Of a DNA stretch of 64,000 nt, positions 9,199-17,710 are shown piece after piece. A program made the translations under genes and the position numbers. The notes below the pieces were generated by a model. It searched no databases. It saw only the letters and a list, made by a program, of their open reading frames with translations, and was not told where the DNA came from. The stretch is from NCBI RefSeq assembly GCF_010119205.1, contig NZ_WRXM01000003.1:124001-188000 (forward strand), given 5' to 3'. Origin of the DNA: Haloarcula limicola. GTDB taxonomy: Archaea; Halobacteriota; Halobacteria; Halobacteriales; Haloarculaceae. The number at the start of each line of letters is the position of its first letter. Within the stretch, counting starts at the first letter, position 1.

Positions 9199-9707
9199 AC
9201 TCTCTACATCCGCTACCGTAGTTACGTACTGTCTGTCGAGGGAAACTGGCCATCATTCAGAGTGCTGTCCGAATCGAGAGTGTCTTCTGGAGGACTACGC
9301 CTGTACTGGCACGTCTCATCGATCTCGAAGAGTGTCCGTGCCGAAAGCGTTCTTCGCCGTGAACTGTGTCGCTGTGAGGTCTAGTGATCCAACACCGATG
9401 ATTGGGCTGTCTAGCATACTAACTGATTAGTTAGTTAGTGCGAAAAATGTCTCGATCTCACACCGACCGGCTGTCGTTGAATTCCGGCCGGCTGTGCTGG
9501 TGAGAGTTCCCGGTCGACTCCTCGAAACACAGATTCAGATACCACACGCGGGACGAACCGGATAGACGTGATGACGGCCATCGCGGAGATAGTAGGATAC
9601 AAGCCCTGGTCAGCGATTCGCGGCTTGGCCATCGAGGCGGGCTTTCCGGACGATATATCGGCGCTTCAGGGGTAACGCAGTCTTCACAGGTGTCCGAGGT
9701 TCCGCAT
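9199..9707. other. Gap with palindromic operator and possible decayed coding sequence
   Basis: About 500 bases with no intact gene. A TetR-type palindrome lies at 9418-9435. Bases 9572-9676 on the plus strand read as an acidic peptide (MTAIAEIVGYKPWSAIRG...) ending in TAA. This resembles the tail of a real protein but is too short to assign. Confidence 0.4.
9418..9435. promoter_or_regulatory. Palindromic operator, ACTAACT half-sites
   Basis: ACTAACTGATTAGTTAGT pairs at 8 of 9 positions. The half-site ACTAACT also occurs in the palindrome upstream of the TetR gene at 17707-18306. This is a candidate binding site for a TetR-family repressor, near the MFS gene (start 9198) or a lost plus-strand gene. 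Confidence 0.55.
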
Positions 9708-9992
9708 TCAGTCGCCCTGCTCCATGTAGAGCGAATACATGATGATCGCGAGTCCGACCGCGACGAGCAAGCTATTGATCAACACGCCGGTCTCGAGGGA
9801 TACCGAGAGGGCCTGATTAGCGATGCCAGCGAGGAGTGCACCGAGTGTGATGATGCCGAACCCGACCCCGAGCACGCGCAGCGACGGGGCTTCGGTTCGG
9901 CGATAGGCCTTATATGCGATGACCGTGATTCCCCCTCCAAGCAGGAGGATCACCGTCTTCACGGCGATGATGGCCGTATCGACCCACGTCAT
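9708..9992 (-). CDS. Small three-helix membrane protein (haloarchaeal, DUF7521-like)
   Basis: 94 residues with three hydrophobic helices: AIIAVKTVILLLGGGITVIAY, GVGFGIITLGALLAGIAN and LINSLLVAVGLAIIMYSLYM. The ATG overlaps the stop region of the winged-helix gene by 4 bases, so the two are translationally coupled. In haloarchaea such small membrane proteins are commonly paired with a one-domain winged-helix regulator, which suggests a membrane-linked regulatory unit. The assignment to DUF7521 is from memory of the pairing and pattern, not from a search. Molecular function is unknown. Confidence 0.75.
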   Translation of the reverse strand: MTWVDTAIIAVKTVILLLGGGITVIAYKAYRRTEAPSLRVLGVGFGIITLGALLAGIANQALSVSLETGVLINSLLVAVGLAIIMYSLYMEQGD

Positions 9993-10366
9993 AGTTCGTC
10001 TCCCATCTTCGACCAGATATCGGCGAGACGCTCGTCGGACTGTCGGGACGGTCGGCCGACCGTCACTGAAAAGGTGTCCGTCTCGTCCATAGAGATCGTG
10101 ACGTCGTCGAAGTCCCGTTCGTATTTGGTCGTTCGCCCTCCGCCGGAGTTGATCGTATCTCGCTCTCGAACGAGCGACGCTCGGCTAAGACGGTCTAATT
10201 TCCGGTACACCGTCGATTTCGGTATCTCGCAGGTGTCGATAAGTTCGGTCGCTGTCATGGGTTCGGCCGTTTCACGGAGGATGGCCCGACAGTCGGGGTC
10301 GTCCAGCGCGTTCAGGACGTCCTGCAACGACGGCGTGTCGTCGGCTGACGCTGGATCACTCGCCAT
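9989..10366 (-). CDS. Winged helix-turn-helix regulator (ArsR-like)
   Basis: 125 residues from the ATG at 10366 (MASDPASADDTPSLQ); the frame runs further upstream but the extension is basic and motif-free. A single winged-helix domain covers about residues 10-85, with DPDCRAILRETAEPMTATEL and the recognition region CEIPKSTVYRKLDRLSRASL. The C-terminal strands (DDVTISMDETDTFSVTV) may bind the partner or a ligand. It is likely a DNA-binding regulator, coupled to the downstream membrane protein. Its targets are unknown; autoregulation is plausible. Confidence 0.82.
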   Translation of the reverse strand: MASDPASADDTPSLQDVLNALDDPDCRAILRETAEPMTATELIDTCEIPKSTVYRKLDRLSRASLVRERDTINSGGGRTTKYERDFDDVTISMDETDTFSVTVGRPSRQSDERLADIWSKMGDEL

Positions 10367-10493
10367 CGGTCGGACGTGGTGGGAACTCGGGAGCGGGCAT
10401 CCGGTTACGAGTCGAAGGCGCGGGGGTGACAGCCGCTTCGGAGCGGGGCCGGTGGCGATCTGCTGCCGGAGATAGCTGCCGTAACCGCCGGCA

Positions 10494-11468
10494 TCAGACG
10501 GCACCACTGTCCGCGGCATACGCCTCGAGTAGCTCCTTGTACCGGGTTCGAATCGTGACTTTGCTGACGTGTGCGGCGTCGGCGACAGTCTCCTGTGTCA
10601 GTTGTTCGTTCGCGAGATGCGTCGCCGCGTAGATCGCCGCTGCGGCGAGGCCTGCCGGACTCTTCCCGCTGTGAACGCCTTCGGCTTTCGCGGTCCTGAG
10701 GAGGTCCCGAGCCTGACGAATCGCCTCGTCACTCACTTCGAGTGCCGATGCGAACTGAGGCACGTATTCGAGTGGATCCGCCGGTTCGATCCGGAGGTCG
10801 AGTTCTCGAGACGTGTATCGGTATGCCCGCTGGATGCGGATCTCTTTCACTCGGCTCACGGTCGCGAACTCCGAGAGCGACCGCGGGGTGCCGTGTCGCC
10901 GGGCGGCCGCGTACAGCGCCGCCGTCGACATGCCTTCGATGGACCGGCCGGGGAGGAGGTGCTCATCGACCGCTCGGCGGTATAGCGCTCCGGCAGTTTC
11001 ACGGACCGGATCAGGCACGCCGAGTGCGGACGCCATGCGGTCGATCTCACCGAGCGCTTGTCTGAGATTTCGCTCGTGAGCGTCTTTCGTTCGGAACCGT
11101 TCGTCCCACGTTCGCAGGCGCTGCAGTTGCTCCCGTTTCTGCGCGGAGACTGACTTCCCGTAGGCGTCCTTGTCCTGCCAGCCGATCGTCGTACTCAGCC
11201 CCTTATCGTGCATGAGCTGGGTCGTCGGCGCGCCGACGCGACTCTTCTCCGCACGCTCGTCAGTATAGAACGCCCGCCACTCCGGTCCTCGGTCGATCGA
11301 TATGTCGTCGAGTACGAGCCCGCACTCCTCGCAAGTCGTCTCCCCGTGTTCCTCGTCGTGGACGACCTGTCCGTCGCACTCCGGACACGACGAGGGCGGC
11401 TGGGGTTCGGTATCCGCTCGCTGTTCCTCTATATCGGATCTTCCCGTATCGAGTTTCGGATTGGACAT
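10494..11468 (-). CDS. tfb: Transcription initiation factor IIB
   Basis: 324 residues from the ATG at 11468 (MSNPKLDTG). The N-terminal zinc ribbon is CPECDGQVVHDEEHGETTCEEC in pattern, with pairs CPEC and CEEC. The B-reader region follows (RGPEWRAFYTDE). Two cyclin-like repeats then run at about 125-215 (GEIDRMASALGVPDPVRETA) and 220-315 (PQFASALEVSDEAIRQARDL), ending in a helix-turn-helix that reads the BRE (VSKVTIRTRYKELLEAY). It recruits RNA polymerase to TBP-bound promoters. Haloarchaea carry many TFB paralogues for different gene programmes, and this one sits in an accessory region. An upstream frame extension to 11645 is basic and unlike a TFB N-terminus, so I excluded it. Confidence 0.95.
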   Translation of the reverse strand: MSNPKLDTGRSDIEEQRADTEPQPPSSCPECDGQVVHDEEHGETTCEECGLVLDDISIDRGPEWRAFYTDERAEKSRVGAPTTQLMHDKGLSTTIGWQDKDAYGKSVSAQKREQLQRLRTWDERFRTKDAHERNLRQALGEIDRMASALGVPDPVRETAGALYRRAVDEHLLPGRSIEGMSTAALYAAARRHGTPRSLSEFATVSRVKEIRIQRAYRYTSRELDLRIEPADPLEYVPQFASALEVSDEAIRQARDLLRTAKAEGVHSGKSPAGLAAAAIYAATHLANEQLTQETVADAAHVSKVTIRTRYKELLEAYAADSGAV

Positions 11469-11687
11469 GCGTAATAGGCCTCGAATAGCGGCGCACAGTT
11501 GTTCCGAGCGTGTCTCTATCAGGGACGAGGGCGGTCGGCCAGAAGAAGGTGTGTCGGTTTCCCATACACTGGGAATCCGTCGGTCTGGTCGTATCGAGAT
11601 CCGCGAATCCCATCCTCGGGATACCGACGGAGGCGATTCGGGCACCGTACCAGAACCTCTACTCGCGTGCCGCTCGATTACCCAACA

Positions 11688-12755
11688 ATGAACCGTAGAC
11701 GGGCCCTCAAGAGCGGACTTGGACTACTGGGGGGGACGGCTCTCACCGGGTGTCTCGGCAGTCTCGGTTTCGAGACGCAGTCGGCGTGGCGCGACCCGCC
11801 GCTCGTCGAGGATCGCCCTCGGGCAGTCTATTACCCCGCGGTCGTGGAGGGGATGGGAACGTATGGGACGACGACCGCCGGTGATGTCGGATTCGCGCTG
11901 ATGCACTCGTTCCCGCACCGGTTCTGGAATCTCACGGGGACGGACAAGACGGAGGTCGTCGTCCAATCCGACGACTCGCTCCACCTGATGGCGAGCGCGT
12001 GGGACGTCGAGACGAATACGATCCTGCCGGTGGATATCTCCGCAGAGATCAGCGATACCGACGGGCGAGTGGCCAGTAGCACGCTGTGGCCGATGATCTC
12101 GCCGAACATGGGGTTTCACTACGGGGACAATATCGGGCTTCCGGGCGAGGGAACGTACGATATTACACTTCGCGTCGGGCCACTCCAGACCAATCGGACG
12201 AAACCGTTCGAAGGCCGGTTCACGGAGGCGCACTCCGCCACGATGAGTTTCACGTTCGATACGAGTGAAACGTACGATCTCGCGTATCGCAGACTGGGGG
12301 AGAAAGCCGGTTCACGGGGAACAGTCGATCTGATGGAAACGCAGCGGGCGCCCGAACCGCTGGCACCGCCAAAGAACGACCTTCCCGGTCGGCCAATCGG
12401 TGAGGGGTCCTCCGGCGATGCGACGTTCTTCACCACCGTCGTCGAGGACGGGGCCCGCTTCGGTGAGGCCGGTCGCCCCTCTCTGGTCGTCTCACCACGA
12501 ACGCCGTACAACCGCGTTATCCTGCCTCGAATGACACTCTCGGCGACCGTGAAGCGCGGACAGGAAACCGTCTTTGAGGGGCCGCTTCAGGCGTCGCTCG
12601 ACCCCGAGATCAGCTATTATTACGGGGCGTCTCTGTCCGGGGTCGAGTCGGGTGACTCGGTCGCGATTACCGTTCAGACACCGCCGCAACTCGCCCGGCA
12701 CGACGGTTACGAGACCGCCTTCATCGACATGCCACCGATCGAGTTCACTGTCTGA
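11688..12755 (+). CDS. Tat-exported lipoprotein, P19/iron-transporter-like (DUF7350-like)
   Basis: 355 residues from the ATG at 11688. MNRRRALKSGLGLLGG is a twin-arginine signal and TALTGCLG a lipobox, so it should be a lipid-anchored protein outside the membrane. The mature part starts with a beta domain (YYPAVVEGMGTYGTTTAGD, ALMHSFPHRFWNLTG) that recalls periplasmic P19/Tp34 metal-binding proteins, including scattered His and Met residues. A second beta domain follows (VVEDGARFGEAGRPSLVVSP to the end). It converges on a membrane operon at 12816-14577, and together they may handle iron or copper. I am confident of export and lipidation, less so of the metal role. Confidence 0.75.
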   Translation: MNRRRALKSGLGLLGGTALTGCLGSLGFETQSAWRDPPLVEDRPRAVYYPAVVEGMGTYGTTTAGDVGFALMHSFPHRFWNLTGTDKTEVVVQSDDSLHLMASAWDVETNTILPVDISAEISDTDGRVASSTLWPMISPNMGFHYGDNIGLPGEGTYDITLRVGPLQTNRTKPFEGRFTEAHSATMSFTFDTSETYDLAYRRLGEKAGSRGTVDLMETQRAPEPLAPPKNDLPGRPIGEGSSGDATFFTTVVEDGARFGEAGRPSLVVSPRTPYNRVILPRMTLSATVKRGQETVFEGPLQASLDPEISYYYGASLSGVESGDSVAITVQTPPQLARHDGYETAFIDMPPIEFTV

Positions 12756-12815
12756 GTGGGTCGGGCCCCGTCCGAGAATCGAGCACTCGATTCCCGTGGC
12801 ACAGTCCGGCGTCGA

Positions 12816-14327
12816 TCAGGGTAAGTACGGGGGCGTAGCGCCGGGGAGGGAGAGGATCCAGAGGCTGATCATCGTGTATCCGATCATCACGGCGACGAAC
12901 GGGTACTGACTTCGAATCGCGACGAGACGACTGGAGAAGACGTCGTACGCGACCGCGTGAGTCACCCAGATCGACAGGAGATGGCCGACGAGCACGGCCG
13001 CGATACTCAGCCCCTCGAACCAAGACGGCACGGAGAGAACCGAGGGATTCGCCGGTGGGGACAGCGGAGCGGCAAGCGCCGTGGCGAGTGCCGGGCTGAG
13101 CGAGACGAACAGTCCCGCGTAGTGGGCGAGGTGATAACCGGCCGCGATCGCCAGGAGCGGTGGAGCGAACCGAAACCCGATCGTCCGAACGGTGACGTAG
13201 GTGTCGGTGCTCCGTCGCGAGACGCGGCCCGCGTACCAGTACGCACACAGGAAGACGGCATAGCCGCAGAGAAACAACAGCGTGTAGACGGCGATCGCAC
13301 GCGTCTCCACGTTTACGACCTCGAACGGGGCGATACCGACGAGGCTCTCGATGGCCGTTGCGCCTGCGCTGGTGGTGATAAAGCCGCTGTACGTGAGTTC
13401 CCAGATCAGCGCGACGATGAAGGCAACGTCGGAGGTGTCCGAGACTACGTCTGAATTCCGCAGTCCACTTCCGGGAGGCGTCACCCGGAGCGTCCCGTTG
13501 TGCCGTTGAATCGGGGCGACAGCACCGTACAGGCCGAAGAGAACAGAGAGGGGGTCCGCATTGTCGAACCACGATGCCGGACCGAACAGGAGCGCACCGG
13601 CAATCGTCATCGTCGAGTAGAGGACGATCCCCGTGGCGAGTGTGGACGGGACGGTACTGACCGGGAAGATAACTTCGGCCCAGACCAGCGCTAACAGGCC
13701 GGCGACGGCCGGCCAGCGATGCAACCAGCGAGGGTACTCGCGAAAGCCGGCGGGGAGAACGGTGGCGATAGTCCGCCAGGGGTTGAGTAGCGGCCACGCG
13801 TTTCCGACGAGATAGGTCGCTATCGGCAGGCCGGCACGCAGCCCGGTGAACGCGAGTAAGATCGGGAAGCTCGCAGTCGGGAGCTCCGGGCCGGTGAATC
13901 CGAGGTACACCGCCAGAGCGAGCGCACCGACGCCGAGACCGCGAGTGAGCCACGTCATCGGTTCCCACCACTGTTCGACCGTCGGGAGTGCTCGCGACCA
14001 GCTATGAACGTCGCGGACGAATGTCCTGTCGGTGACGAAACTCGCGAGGAGTGCCGACGCCCCGATCGTGGCACCGCCGGTAGTGAGATAGAGCCACCGT
14101 GGAATAGCGAGTGTGTCCCGCGGCCCCTTCGAGAGCGTGAGCCCGTTCGCTGCCGCGACAGTATCGACGACAAATACGGACGCTACGAGCCACGCCAGCG
14201 ACTGGACGATGCGTCTGCAGTGAGCCGCCGAGAGAACTGTCTTCCCGACCTCCGACGCCGACCACTGCTTCGTCCGTGTCTCGGTATCGGGGGACACGTC
14301 CGCGTCCGGATCAGGCGAAGACGGCAT
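12816..14327 (-). CDS. Polytopic integral membrane protein of unknown function
   Basis: 503 residues with about 11-12 hydrophobic helices after a hydrophilic, acidic 25-residue start. Recognisable patches are GNAWPLLNPWRTIA, FVSLSPALATALAAP and AAGYHLAHYAGLF. The NPW and HLAHY segments recall a membrane family seen in actinobacteria and haloarchaea and often labelled fenitrothion hydrolase. That label says little about function, and the family link is from memory. It overlaps the upstream C2H2-TM gene by 17 bases, so the two form an operon. It converges on the Tat lipoprotein gene with a 60-base gap. Confidence 0.7.
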   Translation of the reverse strand: MPSSPDPDADVSPDTETRTKQWSASEVGKTVLSAAHCRRIVQSLAWLVASVFVVDTVAAANGLTLSKGPRDTLAIPRWLYLTTGGATIGASALLASFVTDRTFVRDVHSWSRALPTVEQWWEPMTWLTRGLGVGALALAVYLGFTGPELPTASFPILLAFTGLRAGLPIATYLVGNAWPLLNPWRTIATVLPAGFREYPRWLHRWPAVAGLLALVWAEVIFPVSTVPSTLATGIVLYSTMTIAGALLFGPASWFDNADPLSVLFGLYGAVAPIQRHNGTLRVTPPGSGLRNSDVVSDTSDVAFIVALIWELTYSGFITTSAGATAIESLVGIAPFEVVNVETRAIAVYTLLFLCGYAVFLCAYWYAGRVSRRSTDTYVTVRTIGFRFAPPLLAIAAGYHLAHYAGLFVSLSPALATALAAPLSPPANPSVLSVPSWFEGLSIAAVLVGHLLSIWVTHAVAYDVFSSRLVAIRSQYPFVAVMIGYTMISLWILSLPGATPPYLP

Positions 14328-14577
14328 ACACCATCAGGAATGCAAAATAGAGGAGTATCAACACTCCCAGCATTTTCAGACGGAGTCGACGGAGGCTATC
14401 GCCTTCGGCAGAGAATGTCGACGCAAACGCCTTTCGCTCGGATTCGTCGAGTCGGTCGGGATGTCTCACTCCCTTGTGGAGTGAAAGCCGCTTGCCGGTC
14501 GGAAAGGGTTGCCCACAGTACTCACACTCGCCCGCCGGTGTTTCGTCCGCGGGTACGGCTGTCTGTATCTGTGACAT
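14311..14577 (-). CDS. C2H2 zinc-finger protein with C-terminal membrane helix
   Basis: 88 residues from the ATG at 14577 (MSQIQTAVPADET). One classical finger is visible: CEYCGQPFPTGKRLSLHKGV followed by RH, a C-x2-C-x12-H-x4-H arrangement. A charged linker (DESERKAFASTF) leads to one membrane helix (LGVLILLYFAFLMVYAVF). A membrane-tethered zinc finger is more likely to bind metal or protein than DNA. The gene overlaps the next membrane-protein gene by 17 bases. An upstream extension to 14637 lacks support. Confidence 0.78.
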   Translation of the reverse strand: MSQIQTAVPADETPAGECEYCGQPFPTGKRLSLHKGVRHPDRLDESERKAFASTFSAEGDSLRRLRLKMLGVLILLYFAFLMVYAVFA

Positions 14578-14700
14578 TGCGATCGGTGTTCGGTAATGTG
14601 AACTAGCGGAGTCGCTACTGAAACGGTTCTGGTTCACCAGTCGAATTCCGGCGGTGATATCGCTCTACCCTACTGTCGACCGAGTGACTCGCGTCCGACT

Positions 14701-14734
14701 GAGACGGCGAAACCGTCTCGTGGCCACGAGACGG
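14701..14734. repeat. Overlapping alternative hairpins
   Basis: Three consecutive 7-bp units GAGACGG (14701-14707), CCGTCTC (14713-14719) and GAGACGG (14728-14734) allow two mutually exclusive stems. One pairs units 1 and 2 around a CGAAA loop. The other is a perfect 22-bp palindrome, 14713-14734, centred on GTGGCCAC. On the minus strand this lies 34 nt after the ClC stop and about 125 nt before the C2H2-TM start. It could be a terminator/antiterminator or a dimeric protein site. Confidence 0.55.
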
Positions 14735-14767
14735 CATTTCGATCCCGAATACACCAGTAATGGCGGG

Positions 14768-16039
14768 TCAGCGTGGCTCGGCACGATCTGCGAACGGCAA
14801 AGTCTCCGCGAACCGGACGACAACTGCACCGGCGACCGCACCGACGGTTGCGACCAGAAACAGGGAGGGAGAGAAGAAGAGCGCGACTGAGCCGGCAATT
14901 ACCAACGGGCGAGTCAGTTCGGCAGTCGGGAGACTGGCCATCATCGCGGTCAGCCCGACTACCGAACCGACCGCCGGAACGGCTTCGGCGAGTCCGGCAC
15001 CGAGAGTCGCGCCGCCGGCCATCAGCGGGAGAATCGGCCCGCCCTTCCAACCGGTTTCGAGCATCACGCTCACCATGACGATCTTGGCGAAACCGGCTGT
15101 CACCAACGCCCAGGCCGCAAGCGGCAACCCCGTGAAGAGTTCGCCGACGACGTCCTGCCCGGAAAACAGGATTCGTGGCGCGACCGCTCCGGCGAGTCCC
15201 AGTAAAACGCCACCAAGCGTGGATCGAACGAGTACGTTTCCCGTTGTCCCGACGTTCCGGAGCCGATATCGGAACTGGAGGTAACATACGGAGATACAGC
15301 CGCCGGCGACCCCGAGGAGCACTGTGATGACCAACTGCCATCCGAGCGGCGATTGGATCCGGGGAACGGATCGGCCGAAGTGTAGGCCGGCACCCGCGGC
15401 CAGTTTAAGCATCAGGAGGCCACAGGCAAGCGCGGCAACTGTCGGTATGCCCTTCCACCATCGCGGAACCGGAGGGACGTCGCCGTCTCCGAACCGCCGT
15501 AGTGTCTGCTCGCTTCTGAAGATGACAGAGCGTAGTGACAGACTGGTTCCCATAGCCGTCGCGGTCCACGTCGCGCTGACGGCCGCAGTCAACCTCTCTT
15601 TGACTTGCGAACTCAGCCCGCCGCCGATCGTCGCCAACGCCAGTTCGGGCCCCAGACTCGCGCCGAACGTGAGCGAGACGAGTGAGTTCACTGCCTCCTT
15701 CGAAATGACGCCGTGATGAATCCGGCGTCCCTCGCGGATTTCCGCGATCAATTCGTCGGCACCTCTGGGATAGTCACCGAGGTACTCGCGACCCAATCCG
15801 AGGACGACTCCACCGGCTGTGCAGACGACGAGAGTATACCCCGGGTGACCCGGAAGTACGGCGATCGCTTCGGGGATGATTCTCCAGAGGAGAGTCGTCG
15901 ACCAGTAGAGGACGCGGAGAAATACGCCCGTCAGGCACCCGATTAGCACTGCGAGACCGATGGCCACGAAGAGAACGCGAGAGAAGTTGCCGACGAGAGG
16001 CGAGATAGGGCGTAGATATTGCGACCTCTTCTTTGCCAT
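14768..16039 (-). CDS. ClC-family chloride channel/antiporter-like protein
   Basis: 423 residues from the ATG at 16039 (MAKKRSQYLRPISP). It has about 10-12 membrane helices. Selectivity-filter-like motifs are FGASLGPELALATIGGG (about residues 125-140) and GWKGGPILPLMAGGATLGAG (about 345). The first replaces the canonical GREGP with SLGPE, as in a subgroup of prokaryotic ClC-like proteins, so the classical gating Glu is shifted or absent. It likely conducts or exchanges anions across the cytoplasmic membrane. It is monocistronic. The frame can extend to 16090 but the extension is basic and unlikely. Confidence 0.85.
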   Translation of the reverse strand: MAKKRSQYLRPISPLVGNFSRVLFVAIGLAVLIGCLTGVFLRVLYWSTTLLWRIIPEAIAVLPGHPGYTLVVCTAGGVVLGLGREYLGDYPRGADELIAEIREGRRIHHGVISKEAVNSLVSLTFGASLGPELALATIGGGLSSQVKERLTAAVSATWTATAMGTSLSLRSVIFRSEQTLRRFGDGDVPPVPRWWKGIPTVAALACGLLMLKLAAGAGLHFGRSVPRIQSPLGWQLVITVLLGVAGGCISVCYLQFRYRLRNVGTTGNVLVRSTLGGVLLGLAGAVAPRILFSGQDVVGELFTGLPLAAWALVTAGFAKIVMVSVMLETGWKGGPILPLMAGGATLGAGLAEAVPAVGSVVGLTAMMASLPTAELTRPLVIAGSVALFFSPSLFLVATVGAVAGAVVVRFAETLPFADRAEPR

Positions 16040-16237
16040 AATGCCGTATCTAGCCGGAATAAACGGCGAATGAAGTGGATTTCGTTTCACCCGTCGCTGA
16101 CGGGGCAGCTATACTTTTCTCCCGTGATACCGAGCGTCCCATCGCTCTATTTTCGAGCCGCGAGACAGTCTCCCCCACGTCGCGTCCCCGCCGGTTCAGA
16201 CCCGCAGACGAGACGAGATACCCCACGGTCACTACTA

Positions 16238-17710
16238 TCAATCTCCGTCCGTTGGAGACTCAGTAGTGGTTTTACCGAGGCTGACTCGAGATTCCGTGAG
16301 GGTGGTCTCCCGCCACGTTCCACGTCGATACCATGCATAGGCGAGTGTCGCTCCCGCGACGTTCGAGGTCGCGAACGACAGCCAGATGCCGGATTCGCCG
16401 AGCGGATCGGCGGCGATCCACGCGATCGGGAAGCGGATGATGCCGAGCATCGACACGGAGATGGCCGCGGCGGTGAGCGTCTTGCCGGCACCTCGAAAGC
16501 TACCGGTGTAGGCCCGCGTGATCCCGATGAACCCGAAGGTCAGCGCGACGTACCGGACGAACTGAGCGGCGATCCCGACGACGTCGGGATCCGTCGTGAA
16601 GAGACCGGCGACCGGTGCTGCAGTGACCCAGACGAGGATGCCTGCGGCGGTAAGCACGACGAAGAGCACCTTCGCCGCGAGGTCCGCCGCTCGTTTCGCT
16701 CGGTCCGGCTCGTTCGCTCCCACGTTCTGGCCGGTCATCGTCTCTACCCCCCGGGCGACGGCGATGGCAGGCAGGAAGACGACGGAGAACACGCGCGTTC
16801 CGATCCCGTAGGCGGCGACGACCGTGTCGGGAAAGAGCGCGACGATGACCAACAGCAGGTTCATCGATAGCGCCCGCCCCGTGCCCTCGATCGACGCGGG
16901 CAGACCGATACGGACGAGTCGCCGGAGAGACGAGAGATCGGGAAACATGTCTCGGAGGTGGATCTGAACCCCGCGGTTCCCTCGGAACATGATTGCCAAC
17001 CCGACGAGGAGCGCCAGTGCACGTGAGAAGACGGTCGCGATGGCGGCGCCCCGGATCCCGAGTTCGGGAAAGGAGAGGGTGCCGACGAGCGGCGCGTTCT
17101 CGACGACGGTCCAACCGAAGATGAGGAAGGGATCGATGACGATGTTGAGCACGACCGACCCGAACATCACGAGCATCGGCGTGATCGTATCGCCGTACCC
17201 GCGCATGAGCGAGACGAAGACGGCGAACCCGAACATGAACAGCAGTCCGAGCGAGATGACTTCCATGTAACTCGTCGCCAGCGGCAGCACATCCTGTGAC
17301 GCACCCATCAGGCCGAGGAACGTATCGACGCCGAAGTAGCCCGCGACGCCGAGGACGACCGAGGCGATGACGGCGAACGTGACCGTCTGTGAAGCCGCGT
17401 ATTCGGCTTCACGTTCCTCGTCCGCACCGGTGAACTGAGCGACGAGGACGCTGCCGGCGACAGAGATGCCCATCCCGAGCGAGATGAGGAGGAAGACCGT
17501 CGGGAACGCGAAGCTGATCGCCGCCAAGGCGTCGGTGCTGTACTGGCCGAGCCAGAACGTGTCCGCGAGGTTGTACGCCGTCTGGAAGAGGTTCGTGACG
17601 ACGATCGGCATCGAGAGGAAGAACAGGGGCTTCCCGATGCTACCCGCGGTGAGGTCGAACTCTTCGGGTCCCCTGAACAGGGAGCGAATACGGTCCCGAA
17701 CGCCCATCAC
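16238..17710 (-). CDS. MATE family efflux transporter
   Basis: 490 residues, 12 predicted helices in two MatE repeats. Repeat 1 includes PLFFLSMPIVVTNLFQTAYN, and repeat 2 begins around residue 240 (LSSLRRLVRIGLPASIEG). The conserved starts ADTFWLGQYSTDALAAIS and GTRVFSVVFLPAIAVARGVE are typical of MATE Na+/H+-coupled multidrug exporters. Its ATG overlaps the stop of the TetR gene by 4 bases, so repressor and pump form one operon. The simplest model is drug-inducible efflux. Confidence 0.93.
   Translation of the reverse strand: MMGVRDRIRSLFRGPEEFDLTAGSIGKPLFFLSMPIVVTNLFQTAYNLADTFWLGQYSTDALAAISFAFPTVFLLISLGMGISVAGSVLVAQFTGADEEREAEYAASQTVTFAVIASVVLGVAGYFGVDTFLGLMGASQDVLPLATSYMEVISLGLLFMFGFAVFVSLMRGYGDTITPMLVMFGSVVLNIVIDPFLIFGWTVVENAPLVGTLSFPELGIRGAAIATVFSRALALLVGLAIMFRGNRGVQIHLRDMFPDLSSLRRLVRIGLPASIEGTGRALSMNLLLVIVALFPDTVVAAYGIGTRVFSVVFLPAIAVARGVETMTGQNVGANEPDRAKRAADLAAKVLFVVLTAAGILVWVTAAPVAGLFTTDPDVVGIAAQFVRYVALTFGFIGITRAYTGSFRGAGKTLTAAAISVSMLGIIRFPIAWIAADPLGESGIWLSFATSNVAGATLAYAWYRRGTWRETTLTESRVSLGKTTTESPTDGD

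Noticed and set aside
9435-9632. 65-codon minus-strand frame with a hydrophobic patch (ISAMAVITSIRF)
   Set aside because: It might be a decayed permease fragment, but the patch is short and the rest is unstructured. The plus strand of the same region gives an equally plausible acidic tail.
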